Source: a bacterium
Lineage (GTDB): Bacteria > Desulfobacterota > JAPLJL01
Assembly (NCBI GenBank): GCA_028713675.1
Contig: JAQTNV010000003.1
Span: forward strand, 1-64,000
Length of the DNA: 64,000 nucleotides
Direction: 5' to 3'
Part shown: in pieces, positions 26,481 through 36,710 of the stretch
Numbering within the stretch: the first letter of the stretch is position 1
Layout of the letters: each line of letters starts with the position of its first letter
Made by a program: the position numbers and the translations under genes
The notes under the pieces: model-generated
The model's input: only the letters and a program-made list of their open reading frames with translations
What the model was told of the DNA's origin: nothing
Databases searched by the model: none

Positions 26481-26921
26481 ATGAAAAAAGAGATTAAAAA
26501 AGAAGGCTTGGAATATTTGTATCACGAAGAAGAACTATATTGCGTTGTCTTACGTGATAATTACAAAAATGATTCCATTACATTTTTTACACCTGATACA
26601 TTTTCACAACAACTTGGATATTTACCTCATAAAAAAGGCAACATAATCTTGCCGCACAAACACAGGATCAGCAAAAGGGAGATTCTTTACACTCAAGAGG
26701 CTCTTTTGATAAAAAGCGGTGCGGTCAAGGTTAATTTTTACGATAAGACCCACGCTTTTACCGGTTCCGAAATATTGAAAAGCGGGGATGTCATTTTGCT
26801 CTGCAGCGGCGGGCATGGATTTGAAATTCTTGAAGATTCAGTAATGGTTGAAATAAAACAGGGCCCATATGTGGGAGAAGTCGACAAGGAACGATTTGAA
26901 GGCGTGGAAAAATGCAAATAG
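26481..26921 (+). CDS. Cupin-fold protein of the polysaccharide locus
   Basis: The 146-residue protein looks like a small cupin: LPHKHRISKRE supplies metal-type histidines, GDVILLCSGGHGFEIL is the second cupin motif, and EIKQGPYVGEVDKERF resembles sugar-locus cupins. It may modify or bind a nucleotide sugar, but the reaction cannot be named. It overlaps the aminotransferase start by ten bases. The gene is clearly more AT-rich than those upstream and marks the left edge of a compositionally different segment. Confidence 0.68.
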   Translation: MKKEIKKEGLEYLYHEEELYCVVLRDNYKNDSITFFTPDTFSQQLGYLPHKKGNIILPHKHRISKREILYTQEALLIKSGAVKVNFYDKTHAFTGSEILKSGDVILLCSGGHGFEILEDSVMVEIKQGPYVGEVDKERFEGVEKCK

Positions 26922-28036
26922 TGCCGGTCAACGAGCCTTTAATCGGCGAAAAAGAGCTTGAGTATGTTTCTGAAGCCGTGCGGTCCGGATGGATTTCATC
27001 CGAAGGAAAATATATCAGGGCTTTTGAAGATAAATTTTCCAGTTATGTAAACAGAAAGCATGGAATAACCGTAAATAACGGAACGAACGCGCTTGTTCTT
27101 GCTTTGCGAGTCCTGGATTTACCTGAAAAATCTGAAGTGATAATTCCTTCATTCACAATCATCTCGTGTGCCCTCGCGTGCGTTTATAACAATCTGGTGC
27201 CGGTTTTCGTTGATTCGGAGGAAGATACCTGGAATATGGACGCCGCCAAAATCCAGAAAAAGATAACAAAAAAAACCAAGGCGATTATGCCGGTGCATAT
27301 TTATGGTCATCCCTGCGACATGGACCCCATCAGTAAAATCGCCAGAAAAAACAAACTGGTTGTTATCGAAGACTTTGCCGAGGCCATCGGATCCAAATAT
27401 AAAGGCAGTAAATGCGGCGGCTTCGGACAGATAAGCTGCGCCAGTTTCTATGCCAACAAGGTGGTGACAACCGGGGAAGGCGGAATGTGCCTTACCGATG
27501 ACCAGGATCTGGCGGAAAGATTAAGGAAGCTGAAAAACCTCGGTTTTGTCCCCGGGAAAAGGTTTTTTCATGAAGAATTGGGGTTTAATTTTCGAATGAC
27601 CAACGTTCAGGCCGCGATCGGGCTCGCGCAATTGGAAAGCATTGAAGCCAGGGTCAGGAAAAAGATTTGGATCGGCAAAACTTACACGAAACTCCTGAAA
27701 CCTTTGGAAGACCAAGGCGTGATCAGATTGCCGATTCGAAAAGGTTGGGCCCGGAATACCTATTGGATGTATGGAGTGGTTTTAAATGAAAAGAAGGGCC
27801 TGAAGGCCGCGGAGGCGATGAAGAAACTGGAGGAAGCTGGAATTCAAACCCGGCCATTTTTCTGTCCGATGCATCTTCAGCCGGCCTTTAAAAAGTTTTC
27901 CTGGTTCAAGAAAGAAAAAATGCCGGTTTCTGAAAAGCTGTACGAGTATGGTTTTTATCTTCCATCCGGTTTGGCCTTGACGGAGAAACAATTGTGTCGG
28001 GTGTGCGAGTCGCTTAATACCACTCTGGCAATTTAA
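26912..28036 (+). CDS. DegT/DnrJ/EryC1/StrS-family aminotransferase
   Basis: This PLP enzyme usually aminates a nucleotide-linked keto-sugar. At 374 residues it shows VNNGTNALVLALR, the IEDFAEAIGSKYKG region with the PLP-contacting Asp, and FYANKVVTTGEGG containing the PLP lysine (about 189). C-terminal PFFCPMHLQPAF matches the perosamine-synthase-like group. It likely provides an amino sugar for the surface glycan; the exact sugar is not inferable. Confidence 0.93.
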   Translation: MQIVPVNEPLIGEKELEYVSEAVRSGWISSEGKYIRAFEDKFSSYVNRKHGITVNNGTNALVLALRVLDLPEKSEVIIPSFTIISCALACVYNNLVPVFVDSEEDTWNMDAAKIQKKITKKTKAIMPVHIYGHPCDMDPISKIARKNKLVVIEDFAEAIGSKYKGSKCGGFGQISCASFYANKVVTTGEGGMCLTDDQDLAERLRKLKNLGFVPGKRFFHEELGFNFRMTNVQAAIGLAQLESIEARVRKKIWIGKTYTKLLKPLEDQGVIRLPIRKGWARNTYWMYGVVLNEKKGLKAAEAMKKLEEAGIQTRPFFCPMHLQPAFKKFSWFKKEKMPVSEKLYEYGFYLPSGLALTEKQLCRVCESLNTTLAI

Positions 28037-28096
28037 TGCAGGACCCCCAATTTTTATCTTTTCCTGATTTGAGATAAACCAATCCGGAGACAGTAT

Positions 28097-28981
28097 ATGC
28101 CAATTTACTTCAAAGCGGCGGTCAGGAAATACCTCGACAAAGCAATCAACCTCCTTTTATCTCAATCCGATCTTCAGATGAAAAACTCCCCTCAAGTGAA
28201 GATCAATCAACGGATGCTGTTTAACTTCTACCGCTATTCAATCAGCCAGGGCCGTCCATTCCCGCTCCCTGATACCGGGTTCCGGGTTTTTTCCCAATTT
28301 GAAGAAGATGGGATCCTCCTGTACATTTTCGCCGCCATCGGCATGGAATATAAAACTTTTATCGATGTCGGATCAGGAGATGGAATAAACAGCAACTGCG
28401 CCAATTTCGCTGTTAATTTTGGCTGGCGCGGGTTATTCATTGACGGAAACCCCGCCAACATTGCAAAAGGGAAGAAATATTATTCCGGCAACCCCGACAC
28501 GGTTCTGTTCCCCCCCACATTTGTCCAGGCCTTCATCCAGAGAGAAAACATAAATGAATTGATTCGAGACCATGGATTCTCGGGGGGGGTAGATCTGCTG
28601 TCGATTGATATTGATGGCAATGATTATTGGATCTGGGACGCGCTGAATGTCATTGAACCGCGGGTGGTAATTATCGAAACCCACGTTGAGTTTGGAATGA
28701 ACAGTATCGTGGTTCCGTATGACAAAGATTATTCCTATCCAGGGAGGCACCCCGATTATCACGGCGCCTCCCCCGTGGCCATGGAAAAACTGGCCAGGAA
28801 AAAAGGATATCGGCTGGTGGGAGCGAATAATTACGGTTTCAATACCATCTACATTAAAAATGGCGTCGGCGAAGATGTCCTGCCCGCTGTTCCGGTCGAA
28901 AGCGTCTTCCGGCATCCGCGCAATCAGGAACGGCAGAAACTTTTCGAGCCGATCAAGGATTGGGAATACATTCATGTCTGA
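28097..28981 (+). CDS. FkbM-like methyltransferase-fold protein
   Basis: The 294-residue protein has a SAM-fold core with FIDVGSGDGINSNCANF as motif I and LLSIDIDGNDYWIWDAL as a later acidic motif, similar to FkbM-type O-methyltransferases of glycan loci. Histidine-rich ETHVEFG may be near the active site. The acceptor is unknown. The next gene begins within its final codons. Confidence 0.72.
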   Translation: MPIYFKAAVRKYLDKAINLLLSQSDLQMKNSPQVKINQRMLFNFYRYSISQGRPFPLPDTGFRVFSQFEEDGILLYIFAAIGMEYKTFIDVGSGDGINSNCANFAVNFGWRGLFIDGNPANIAKGKKYYSGNPDTVLFPPTFVQAFIQRENINELIRDHGFSGGVDLLSIDIDGNDYWIWDALNVIEPRVVIIETHVEFGMNSIVVPYDKDYSYPGRHPDYHGASPVAMEKLARKKGYRLVGANNYGFNTIYIKNGVGEDVLPAVPVESVFRHPRNQERQKLFEPIKDWEYIHV

Positions 28982-29795
28982 AAGCCGGAATAACCGATCC
29001 AAAAATGAAGCACGGATGAGCACGGCTGTATTTAACGGTTATGCCCGCTATTACGACCTGCTCTATCGGGATAAAGATTATGCGGCGGAGGCGGATTATA
29101 TCGCTCGGCTCATCCGGCGCTTTCATCCGAAAGCCCAAACCATTCTGGAACTCGGTTCCGGAACCGGTATTCACGCCTCCCTGCTGGTCGAAAAAGGTTT
29201 CATGGTGCACGGCGTTGAGCGGAGCCCGGAAATGCTTGCCCGATCCTTGAGCTTGGCTGGGAAAATGGGCATCAAACATAATCGGCCGGTCTTCTCCCTG
29301 GGTGACATCCGCGAAGCCCGGTTAAACGGGAGATTCGATGCGGTGATTGCCCTGTTCCATGTGATCAGCTACCAGACCACTAATCAAGATGTGACAGCCG
29401 CATTCGAAACCGCTCGGCATCACCTTAACCACGGCGGAGTCTTTATCTTCGATGTCTGGTATGGCCCGGCTGTTTTAACCGAGCGCCCGGCGGTTCGAAC
29501 CAAGCGGATGGCGGACGAAAAGATTGAGGTAACCCGGCTGGCGGAGCCGGAACTTCACCTCAATGAAAACCGCGTGGATGTCCATTACCACATATCTGTG
29601 CGTGATCTTGCTGCCAATACCGTTGCCGAAATGAAGGAAACCCACCCCATGCGGTATTTCTTCAAGCCCGAGATAGAGAGGATCGCGGACCAGGCCGGGT
29701 TTCAATGCCTGCATGTCGAGGAATGGATGTCCGGGAGAGAGATAGGATGTGATACCTGGGGTGTTTGTTTCGTAATTCGTAATGAACATCCTTGA
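28974..29795 (+). CDS. Class I SAM-dependent methyltransferase
   Basis: The protein is about 273 residues. Motif I is ILELGSGTGIHASLLVEKG; VHGVERSPEML and FDAVIALFHVISYQTTN follow, matching small-molecule or sugar N/C-methyltransferases. The ATG at 28974 overlaps the previous stop by eight bases; ATG 29016 would give a family-like shorter start (STAVFNGYARYYDLLY). It may methylate the amino sugar made upstream. Confidence 0.82.
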   Translation: MSESRNNRSKNEARMSTAVFNGYARYYDLLYRDKDYAAEADYIARLIRRFHPKAQTILELGSGTGIHASLLVEKGFMVHGVERSPEMLARSLSLAGKMGIKHNRPVFSLGDIREARLNGRFDAVIALFHVISYQTTNQDVTAAFETARHHLNHGGVFIFDVWYGPAVLTERPAVRTKRMADEKIEVTRLAEPELHLNENRVDVHYHISVRDLAANTVAEMKETHPMRYFFKPEIERIADQAGFQCLHVEEWMSGREIGCDTWGVCFVIRNEHP

Positions 29796-29951
29796 AAGAA
29801 ATGATGAATGACGTTCCCCTATAAAGTACATTGTCCCGCCAAAACATTTAAAAATATCTCTTGCCGGAAGAGAAGACCGATCAATCTAATTTAACATACT
29901 AATATCAAATAGTTGCCATTCGTTTGCGATGGCAATGGGCAGGAAAACATT

Positions 29952-31430
29952 TTGAAAATAACGCTTATCCAACCGCCAAAGCCAAGGTATGGGGTGCAGG
30001 CTGAGGATGACTGGGTATTGGCCCGGCCGTTTTCCTTGTTTTTTCTGGCCGCATCAATTGAAAAACATACACAATATGAAGTTCAGATAGTGGATTTAGA
30101 ACAAAGAAAATACAGAAATATTCCCCTGAAAACCGTATTTGGGGAAAGCAATTCGCAGATATACGGCATTACTGCGACCACTTTAACCCGTTATGAAGCA
30201 GTCAAGATAGCCAAATATATCAAAAAGAGTCACCCGGACGTAATGGTAATCGCGGGTGGTGTGCATTTCATGCATTGTGCGGAAGATACGCTGAATAGTG
30301 TGCCTGAAATTGACATTGTTGTGCGAGGAGAAGGTGAAATAATTATCGTGGAACTTGCGAATGCCATATGCCGTCGACAGAACATCGAACATATAAAAGG
30401 AATCACTTACAGAAAAGACGGCAAAATAGCCGTTAATCAGGATGAGGCTCTGGTTGAGGACCTCGATGGCTTGCCATATTATTCAAAGTTCTCCTGGGAC
30501 GAGTATCCTGAATATCTATTTGGCTATCCGGAAAGAATCCGGGCAATAAGCGTGATGTCTTCACGGGGATGTCCATTCAATTGTGTCTTTTGCACAAAAG
30601 CGGGAATGAAATATCGTGTCAGAAATGCAAAAAATATTGTAGATGAAATCCAAAATCTCATGGATAAATTTGATGTTGCAGGGGTTAACTTCCTTGACCT
30701 GACCTTTACCGCTGATTCCAATCATTTAACAGCTGTCTGCAATGAAATGATAAATAGAAGGTTGAATTTAAAATGGTGGTGCGAGAGCAGGGCCAATATA
30801 TCCCTGGATCTATTGGATATCATGAAACGAGCGGGATGTGTTTCTACCGTAGTCGGGGTGGAATCGGGTTCGCCCAGAATTCTTTCCGCCATTTCAAAGA
30901 ATATCTCGCTAGATCAGGTATTGGCTTTTTGCCGTAAATGCAGTGATTTGGAAATATTTGCTATCCCTTATTTCATGTTTTCTCTCCCGGGTGAGAAAAA
31001 AAGAGATTTAAAACTAACCCTTGATCTGATTATCCGACTTGAAAAACTGAGAGGAATCGGACCCTGCGCATTTCAACCTACCTTGATTATGCCTGGCACC
31101 GAAATTGAAAGAATTTCATATAAGAGAGGTTTTTTGAAAAAAGGATTTTCCTGGTATGAACCATATTATTCCGATTTTAATGTAAAACTTGGACAGCTTC
31201 CGAATATTCCTCTTTTCATCGATAAATTGAACCCTGATAAATTCATAAAGGTCCTGAAAGAATTAGAATTAAGAAGAAAATTCAGTAAAGCAGAAAAACT
31301 TGGTTTGCGTGACTTGATTAGAAAAGGAATTAATTTGTTAAGAAGGCAACCGTCTTCATTAAAGTACGTTTTCTCTCCGAAGTATTATTGCAAATTCATA
31401 GTCAATAAAATTAAGGAAATGTTGAGTTAA
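29952..31430 (+). CDS. B12-binding-domain radical SAM protein
   Basis: The protein has an N-terminal cobalamin-binding-like fold (KITLIQPPKPRYGV... VIAGGVHFMH) and a radical SAM core with the CxxxCxxC cluster motif in SSRGCPFNCVFC near residue 210. ESGSPRIL and GTEIERI fit the BchE/P-methylase-like class, which does methylations or cyclisations. The DxHxxG cobalamin motif is not evident, so B12 binding is uncertain. TTG 29952 is chosen because AGGA precedes it; a TTG at 29913 is also open. It is among the most AT-rich genes in the window. Confidence 0.83.
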   Translation: MKITLIQPPKPRYGVQAEDDWVLARPFSLFFLAASIEKHTQYEVQIVDLEQRKYRNIPLKTVFGESNSQIYGITATTLTRYEAVKIAKYIKKSHPDVMVIAGGVHFMHCAEDTLNSVPEIDIVVRGEGEIIIVELANAICRRQNIEHIKGITYRKDGKIAVNQDEALVEDLDGLPYYSKFSWDEYPEYLFGYPERIRAISVMSSRGCPFNCVFCTKAGMKYRVRNAKNIVDEIQNLMDKFDVAGVNFLDLTFTADSNHLTAVCNEMINRRLNLKWWCESRANISLDLLDIMKRAGCVSTVVGVESGSPRILSAISKNISLDQVLAFCRKCSDLEIFAIPYFMFSLPGEKKRDLKLTLDLIIRLEKLRGIGPCAFQPTLIMPGTEIERISYKRGFLKKGFSWYEPYYSDFNVKLGQLPNIPLFIDKLNPDKFIKVLKELELRRKFSKAEKLGLRDLIRKGINLLRRQPSSLKYVFSPKYYCKFIVNKIKEMLS

Positions 31431-31496
31431 GCTACCGGCAGAAGATTTAACAAATAATGTCAAGAAACAATTGGAAGAAAAACAATACTGCAATTT

Positions 31497-32963
31497 ATGA
31501 GCATTCATGAAGAAGTAAAAAAGAAGGCGATTAACTCTTTAAAATGGTCTATTCTGGTCGAGATTGTCAATCGGACCGCCACGCCCGTCATCTTCATCAT
31601 ATTGGCCCGCCTTTTAACGCCTGCTGATTTTGGAATTATGGCAACGGCCATGATCGCCATCAGCTTCAGTCAGATATTCTGGGATGCCGGTTTGAGCAAG
31701 GCCCTGGTCCAGACCCGGGAAGCACCCGAGGACGCCGCCCATATTGTGTTCTGGACAAATATATTTCTGGGTGTCCTGATATATTTCATTCTGTTCGCTT
31801 CAGCTCCCGCAGTTGCCTTATTTTTCAACAGTCCGGCTTCCGAGCCGGTGCTTCGGGTTTTGGGATGCCAGATCGTCATCGCTTCCTTTTCCTCAGTGCA
31901 ACAGGCTCTCTTTGTCAGGGATCTGAATTTCAGAATTCTTTTCTGGATCAAGCTGGTGACCGCTTTTGTCCCTGTTTTATGCTCCATTCCTCTTGCTTTA
32001 TCCGGATATGGCGTTTGGGCTTTGGTCATTGGTTCCCTGGCCGGACAAATCATTAATTGTTTGCTTTTATGGCGGCTAAGCGCCTGGAGGCCAAAATTCA
32101 TTTATAACAAATCATTAGCAGACAAATTATTCGCCTTCGGTTTCTGGGTTGTTGGTGAGGGCATAACCATATGGTTGGTTTTATGGGGAGATAATCTTAT
32201 TGTCGGTAAGTTCCTTGGCATACATGATCTGGGAGTTTACCGTACCGGATGGATGATGGTAAATTTTGTATTTGGCATTGTTCTCAGCCCTTTTATCCCT
32301 GTCTTGTATCCTACTTTGTCGCGGCTCCAGGATAATATTCCAGCCATGATAAAAATATTTCTTAAAGTCAACCGTGTAATCATGGCACTGGTACTGCCGA
32401 TCGGCGTTGGTCTATTTCTGGTCGGTTCCGATGCAGCATTTGTATTTTTCGGAAACAAATGGCAGGGACTTGGATTAGTCCTGAGCGTGATCGGGCTGAC
32501 TAACGGCATAACCTGGACGGTGGGAATAAACACCGAACTTTACAGGTCTTTCGGTCGTCCTGATGTTAATACAAAATTAATGTTTGTCGCCGCTTTATAT
32601 TATTTGCCATCATATTATATCGCCGCCTCATTCGGTTTGGAGATATTTGTTTATGCCCGTTTAATAGTTGGAACATTAGGAATTCTCATACATGTTTATG
32701 TCTGTAAAAAACTGTTCAATATTTCACCTTTCTATCTATGGCATGAAGGCAAAAACATAATATTCTCAACGGCAGCTATGGCGTTTAGTGTCATAATAAT
32801 AAAATGGGGGATTATGCCGGTTGTCCATATACCACATATCTTTATCTCGATTATGATTATTGCGGGTGCTGGTTGCCTTACCTATTTGGGATGCCTTTGG
32901 TATCTGGACCGGCCTTTTATTTTAGAAACAAGGAATCTTTTGAAAAAAGTAGCTTTCAATTGA
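31497..32963 (+). CDS. MOP-superfamily polysaccharide flippase (Wzx-like)
   Basis: The 488-residue protein has about 12 to 14 membrane helices. ARLLTPADFGIMATAMI and FWDAGLSKALVQ near the N-terminus are typical of the WzxC/Polysacc_synt_3 group. It would flip the undecaprenyl-linked repeat unit across the inner membrane. Its presence with a WecA/MraY-like initiator and a ligase-type protein indicates a Wzx/Wzy-like pathway. No ribosome binding site is evident. Confidence 0.92.
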   Translation: MSIHEEVKKKAINSLKWSILVEIVNRTATPVIFIILARLLTPADFGIMATAMIAISFSQIFWDAGLSKALVQTREAPEDAAHIVFWTNIFLGVLIYFILFASAPAVALFFNSPASEPVLRVLGCQIVIASFSSVQQALFVRDLNFRILFWIKLVTAFVPVLCSIPLALSGYGVWALVIGSLAGQIINCLLLWRLSAWRPKFIYNKSLADKLFAFGFWVVGEGITIWLVLWGDNLIVGKFLGIHDLGVYRTGWMMVNFVFGIVLSPFIPVLYPTLSRLQDNIPAMIKIFLKVNRVIMALVLPIGVGLFLVGSDAAFVFFGNKWQGLGLVLSVIGLTNGITWTVGINTELYRSFGRPDVNTKLMFVAALYYLPSYYIAASFGLEIFVYARLIVGTLGILIHVYVCKKLFNISPFYLWHEGKNIIFSTAAMAFSVIIIKWGIMPVVHIPHIFISIMIIAGAGCLTYLGCLWYLDRPFILETRNLLKKVAFN

Positions 32964-32989
32964 ACATCCTTTAAATTAATAATAAATAA

Positions 32990-33589
32990 ATGCTGGAAAA
33001 TATGTTGTTCAGGCTGCGCTGGTTTAAGGAAAAAATTGATTTTAAATTAAAAGGATTCGGTGATTCGTGGAAAGTATTCACTCACTTAACAGTTGAAGAA
33101 CGTTTGCTCTTATATCATCTTGGAAAAAAGCGGCCCCAAGGCGCGGTCTTTGTGGAAATCGGAAGCTATCTCGGAGCCAGCTCCTGTTTTCTCGCGGCGG
33201 CTGCCCACGAACGGGAAGGGGTCCTACACTGTGTAGATACCTGGAACAACGAGGGAATGACCGAAGGCCAACGGGATACGTGGGGAGAGTTTTGTCAGAA
33301 TACCCTGCCATTTTCCGATAAAATCATGACTCATCGAGGCAAGTCGATAGAAATCGCGAAAATGTTTAAAAGCAAAATAGATTTATTGTTTGTTGATGGC
33401 GATCATAACTATGAAATGTGCAAGGCGGATATGGAAGCCTGGTTGCCTCATTTGAAGAAGGGCGGCATCCTGATCATGCATGATTACGGGTGGGCGGATG
33501 GTGTGAGAAAGGTTGTTGATGAAATTGTTAAGCAAAAACAAACCGATAACGGTCAGGTGATGCAGAATACCTATTGGACGACTTTATAA
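32990..33589 (+). CDS. Class I SAM-dependent methyltransferase, Methyltransf_24 type
   Basis: The 199-residue protein carries motif I FVEIGSYLGASSCFLA, then HCVDTWNN and the acidic metal-type motif LLFVDGDHNYEMCKADM. HDYGWADGV near the end fits the Methyltransf_24 family common in glycan loci. Target unknown. Confidence 0.85.
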   Translation: MLENMLFRLRWFKEKIDFKLKGFGDSWKVFTHLTVEERLLLYHLGKKRPQGAVFVEIGSYLGASSCFLAAAAHEREGVLHCVDTWNNEGMTEGQRDTWGEFCQNTLPFSDKIMTHRGKSIEIAKMFKSKIDLLFVDGDHNYEMCKADMEAWLPHLKKGGILIMHDYGWADGVRKVVDEIVKQKQTDNGQVMQNTYWTTL

Positions 33590-33614
33590 ACTAAGTAAGT
33601 CGAGAAAAAGCCTA

Positions 33615-34331
33615 ATGAAAAAAGAAAATATGACAACCTTCAGAGGTTGGGAATATTCGAAAAGAGGTGATTACCATCGCAATCTCGATCCCAACTGGTC
33701 TTATACGCCAACTTACATTCGAAAAATGACCCTGGTTCATAATCAAATTATTAAAATAGGCCAAAAAGCGAAGATCCTGGATGCCGGCTGCGGTGAGGGG
33801 GTTCTGGTTGAGGAATATCATAATCAAGGCTTCCAGATCGAAGGCCTGGATTTGAACTACGAAAGCGAAATCGTCCGGCGAGGGTCAGTTCTGGAAATGC
33901 CATACCAGAATGGCTCATTTGACGCTGTTCTTTTTTTGGATGTTTTTGAGCATCTCGGCTATGCGGATCAGCCCAAGGCACTGGCGGAAATAATCCGTGT
34001 CCTGCGGCCGGGGGGGAGACTGATCGTATCTATACCGAACCTGGCGCATTGGAATTCCCGGTTCCGGATTGCCTGTTTCGGGACCTTAGATCGGTCCGAC
34101 ACCGAAACCAACCATATCGGCGAACGGCCCTATGGTGAGAACCGGAAACTTTTGGTTGATGCCGGTTTCCAGATCGAAAAAACAGTCGGGATCACTTTGA
34201 CAGTTCCCTTCGTATATCGCGGTATTATCTGCCGAAAACCGGCTCGTTTCCGGTGGCTTCATGATTTGCTGGAACCGTTTGCGGTTCCGCAATTGGCCAT
34301 GCTCAATGTTTTCATCTGCCGGAAATCATGA
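33615..34331 (+). CDS. Class I SAM-dependent methyltransferase, Methyltransf_11 type
   Basis: The 238-residue protein has motif I ILDAGCGEGVLVEEY and the FDAVLFLDVFEHLG loop, then LRPGGRLIVSIPN. It resembles methyltransferases that act on lipid-linked or nucleotide sugars. It overlaps the following glycosyltransferase by four bases (ATGA). Confidence 0.87.
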   Translation: MKKENMTTFRGWEYSKRGDYHRNLDPNWSYTPTYIRKMTLVHNQIIKIGQKAKILDAGCGEGVLVEEYHNQGFQIEGLDLNYESEIVRRGSVLEMPYQNGSFDAVLFLDVFEHLGYADQPKALAEIIRVLRPGGRLIVSIPNLAHWNSRFRIACFGTLDRSDTETNHIGERPYGENRKLLVDAGFQIEKTVGITLTVPFVYRGIICRKPARFRWLHDLLEPFAVPQLAMLNVFICRKS

Positions 34332-35308
34332 AAGTCTCGATTATCATACCGACATACAACCGGATGGAACTGCTGGCGGGGGCGTTGTCCAGCGTCACCG
34401 CGCAGGACTTTCCGAAAACGGAATATGAAGTGCTGGTGGTGGATAACGCGCCGTCACCGACCCCCGGGATTGAAGCCCTCTGCCGGTCCGGGCATTTGCC
34501 TGTTTTGTCCTATTTATATGAACCTCAAAACGGCCTTCACCATGCCCGGCATGCCGGGGCCAGGGCCGCCAAAGGGCAAATCCTTCTTTACCTGGATGAT
34601 GACGCGATCGCGGACAAGAATCTTTTGAATGAAATCGCGCGAATATATTCCGATCCTGATGTCGGTTGCGTAGGGGGAAAAATACTTCCCAAATGGGAAA
34701 CCGAACCGCCCGAATGGATAAAATATTTTCCCAAATGGTATTTGAGCATACTGGATGATGATGAAGGCCCTAAAGAAGTCAAATGGATATACGGATGCAA
34801 CTTTTCAATAAAAAGAGATCTGCTTTTTGAAGCAGGGGGCTTTAACCCCGACGGGTTTGGGGATAGAAAACAATGGTTATTCCGAGGTGATGGAGAGGCG
34901 GGACTGCTGAAAAAAGTTCATGCTCTCGGCAAAAAAGTTGTTTATAATCCGAAAGCCGTGGTCTGGCATTTTATTAACAAACAGAGGGTGACCGTAGATT
35001 ATTTCAAAGAGCGGTCATTTAAAGCCGGGATAGAATCGGAATACAGCAGATATCATTACAGCACAAAACCTCTTAATTATATTAAATTGATTTTAATCTT
35101 GATGCTTGTCGTCTCGAGATATTATGCGATGAAAATGAGCGCCGTAATATATTCCAGCAATAGAATCATGTATGATATAAAGGCATCTTTTTATAAAGCC
35201 AGATTCATTTATTCATGGCGGCTATTAACAGACAACCAATTAAAAAAATTCATAAAAATCAACCGCTGGCTGGCAATTATATTTTCGGTATTTCTTCAAA
35301 ATTATTGA
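34328..35308 (+). CDS. Family 2 glycosyltransferase
   Basis: The 326-residue GT-A protein has SIIIPTYNRMELL at the N-terminus, VVDNAPSP, and the nucleotide-sugar metal motif YLDDDA near residue 95. A C-terminal hydrophobic or amphipathic stretch (KLILILMLVVSRYYAMK) suggests membrane association. Its donor and acceptor are unknown. Confidence 0.92.
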   Translation: MKVSIIIPTYNRMELLAGALSSVTAQDFPKTEYEVLVVDNAPSPTPGIEALCRSGHLPVLSYLYEPQNGLHHARHAGARAAKGQILLYLDDDAIADKNLLNEIARIYSDPDVGCVGGKILPKWETEPPEWIKYFPKWYLSILDDDEGPKEVKWIYGCNFSIKRDLLFEAGGFNPDGFGDRKQWLFRGDGEAGLLKKVHALGKKVVYNPKAVVWHFINKQRVTVDYFKERSFKAGIESEYSRYHYSTKPLNYIKLILILMLVVSRYYAMKMSAVIYSSNRIMYDIKASFYKARFIYSWRLLTDNQLKKFIKINRWLAIIFSVFLQNY

Positions 35309-35329
35309 AAATATAACCGGAAAAGAAGA

Positions 35330-36559
35330 ATGAAAATCGGGATAATCTACACGTCTGCTGAGGTCGATAATTATGGCGGCTTTACGTTCATGAACGAGAT
35401 ATTAAATTCGCTTTTGGATTTTTCCGGGAGCAGCAATCATTCTTTCGTGATATTAACCGACAGCAAGAAAATTCAGGAACAGAAGATAAACAATCAAAAT
35501 ATTGAAGTCGCATATTTTCCGTATTTCCAATCAGGACTTTCGAATAAAATAATCGTGGAATTGCCCCAATTAATCCGGGTGATATTGCATAAGTTGCGCC
35601 ATCCCCTGAGCGATCCGGATCCGGGATCAGCCCGGAACAACTTCCTGGAGAAACGAATGAAGCGCCATGGCGTTGACATGGTCTGGTTTCTGCGGCCCAA
35701 CCAGTATGTGGAAGATATCCCCTATATAATCACGGTATGGGATCTGGCGCATCGTATCCATCCTTTTTTTCCGGAGGTAAGCGCCAAAGAAATTTGGAAT
35801 TACCGGGAAAAATATTTTGCGAAAAGCCTTGTAAAAGCTTCCTATGTGATTGTCGGAACCGAAGCCGGCAAAGAAGAAGTGGAGCGATTTTACAATGTTT
35901 ACTCCGGAAGAATAAAAGTCCTGCCATTACCCACACCTAAATTTAATTTTGCCGGTCAGAATAATGACCCGAAGACCGTGTTGCTTCGCTATGGCCTGAA
36001 GCCCGGGTTTCTTTTTTACCCTGCCCAGTTATGGCCGCATAAAAATCATGCCGGGTTGCTTAAAGCCCTGGCCTGCCTAAGCAAGAATCATGGCCTGTCT
36101 TTTGATCTGGTTCTGGTCGGATCCGACCAGGGAAATCTAAAGCATATCCAAGCCCTTACCGAAAAGCTGAATTTATCCGGCCAGGTTCATTACCTGGGAT
36201 TCGTCCCCTCCGAAGACCTGGTTGCCCTGTATAAAGGCGCGTTTGCCCTGACTTACGCCACGTATTTCGGCCCGGATAATATCCCTCCCCTGGAAGCTTT
36301 CGCGCTCGGATGTCCTGTGATTGCTTCGCGGGTGTCGGGCGCGGAAGAACAATATGGCGGGGCGGCGATGCTTTTTGATCCGAACAGCCCGGAGCAATTG
36401 GCGGATGCAATCAAAATGTTGCATGACAATGCCAAATTGCGGGATGAACTGATCCTGAAAGGACGCGCCAGAGCCGCGATTTTTTCCGGGCATGATTATA
36501 TTAAAGGCATATTCAAAATCCTGGATGAATTCGATCGGATCAGAGGCTGTTGGCATTGA
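35330..36559 (+). CDS. Family 4 glycosyltransferase
   Basis: The 409-residue GT-B protein has an N-terminal domain that opens with MKIGIIYTSAEV. The C-terminal GT1-type domain shows FLFYPAQLWPHKNH, HYLGFVPSEDLVALY and the retaining-GT motif PPLEAFALGCPVIAS. It probably adds a sugar to the lipid-linked repeat unit at the cytoplasmic face. A GGAAAAGAAG precedes the ATG. Confidence 0.93.
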   Translation: MKIGIIYTSAEVDNYGGFTFMNEILNSLLDFSGSSNHSFVILTDSKKIQEQKINNQNIEVAYFPYFQSGLSNKIIVELPQLIRVILHKLRHPLSDPDPGSARNNFLEKRMKRHGVDMVWFLRPNQYVEDIPYIITVWDLAHRIHPFFPEVSAKEIWNYREKYFAKSLVKASYVIVGTEAGKEEVERFYNVYSGRIKVLPLPTPKFNFAGQNNDPKTVLLRYGLKPGFLFYPAQLWPHKNHAGLLKALACLSKNHGLSFDLVLVGSDQGNLKHIQALTEKLNLSGQVHYLGFVPSEDLVALYKGAFALTYATYFGPDNIPPLEAFALGCPVIASRVSGAEEQYGGAAMLFDPNSPEQLADAIKMLHDNAKLRDELILKGRARAAIFSGHDYIKGIFKILDEFDRIRGCWH

Positions 36560-36710
36560 AATAAATTGACGGCCCGGATGTGAAAATATCCGGCAAGATT
36601 ACTTCGATCCGGAAAAACATTTTCCTGAAACCGAAAAGACGGCTGCCCTTGGCAGAAAAATCATCCGGTGATCTTTCCCGTTATCGTTAGGAAAATCGAC
36701 GAAACAAAAT

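Noticed and set aside
34690-34740. TTCCCAAATGG strings as operator sites
   Set aside because: They are inside a GT2 coding sequence and are explained by Pro-Lys-Trp codons.
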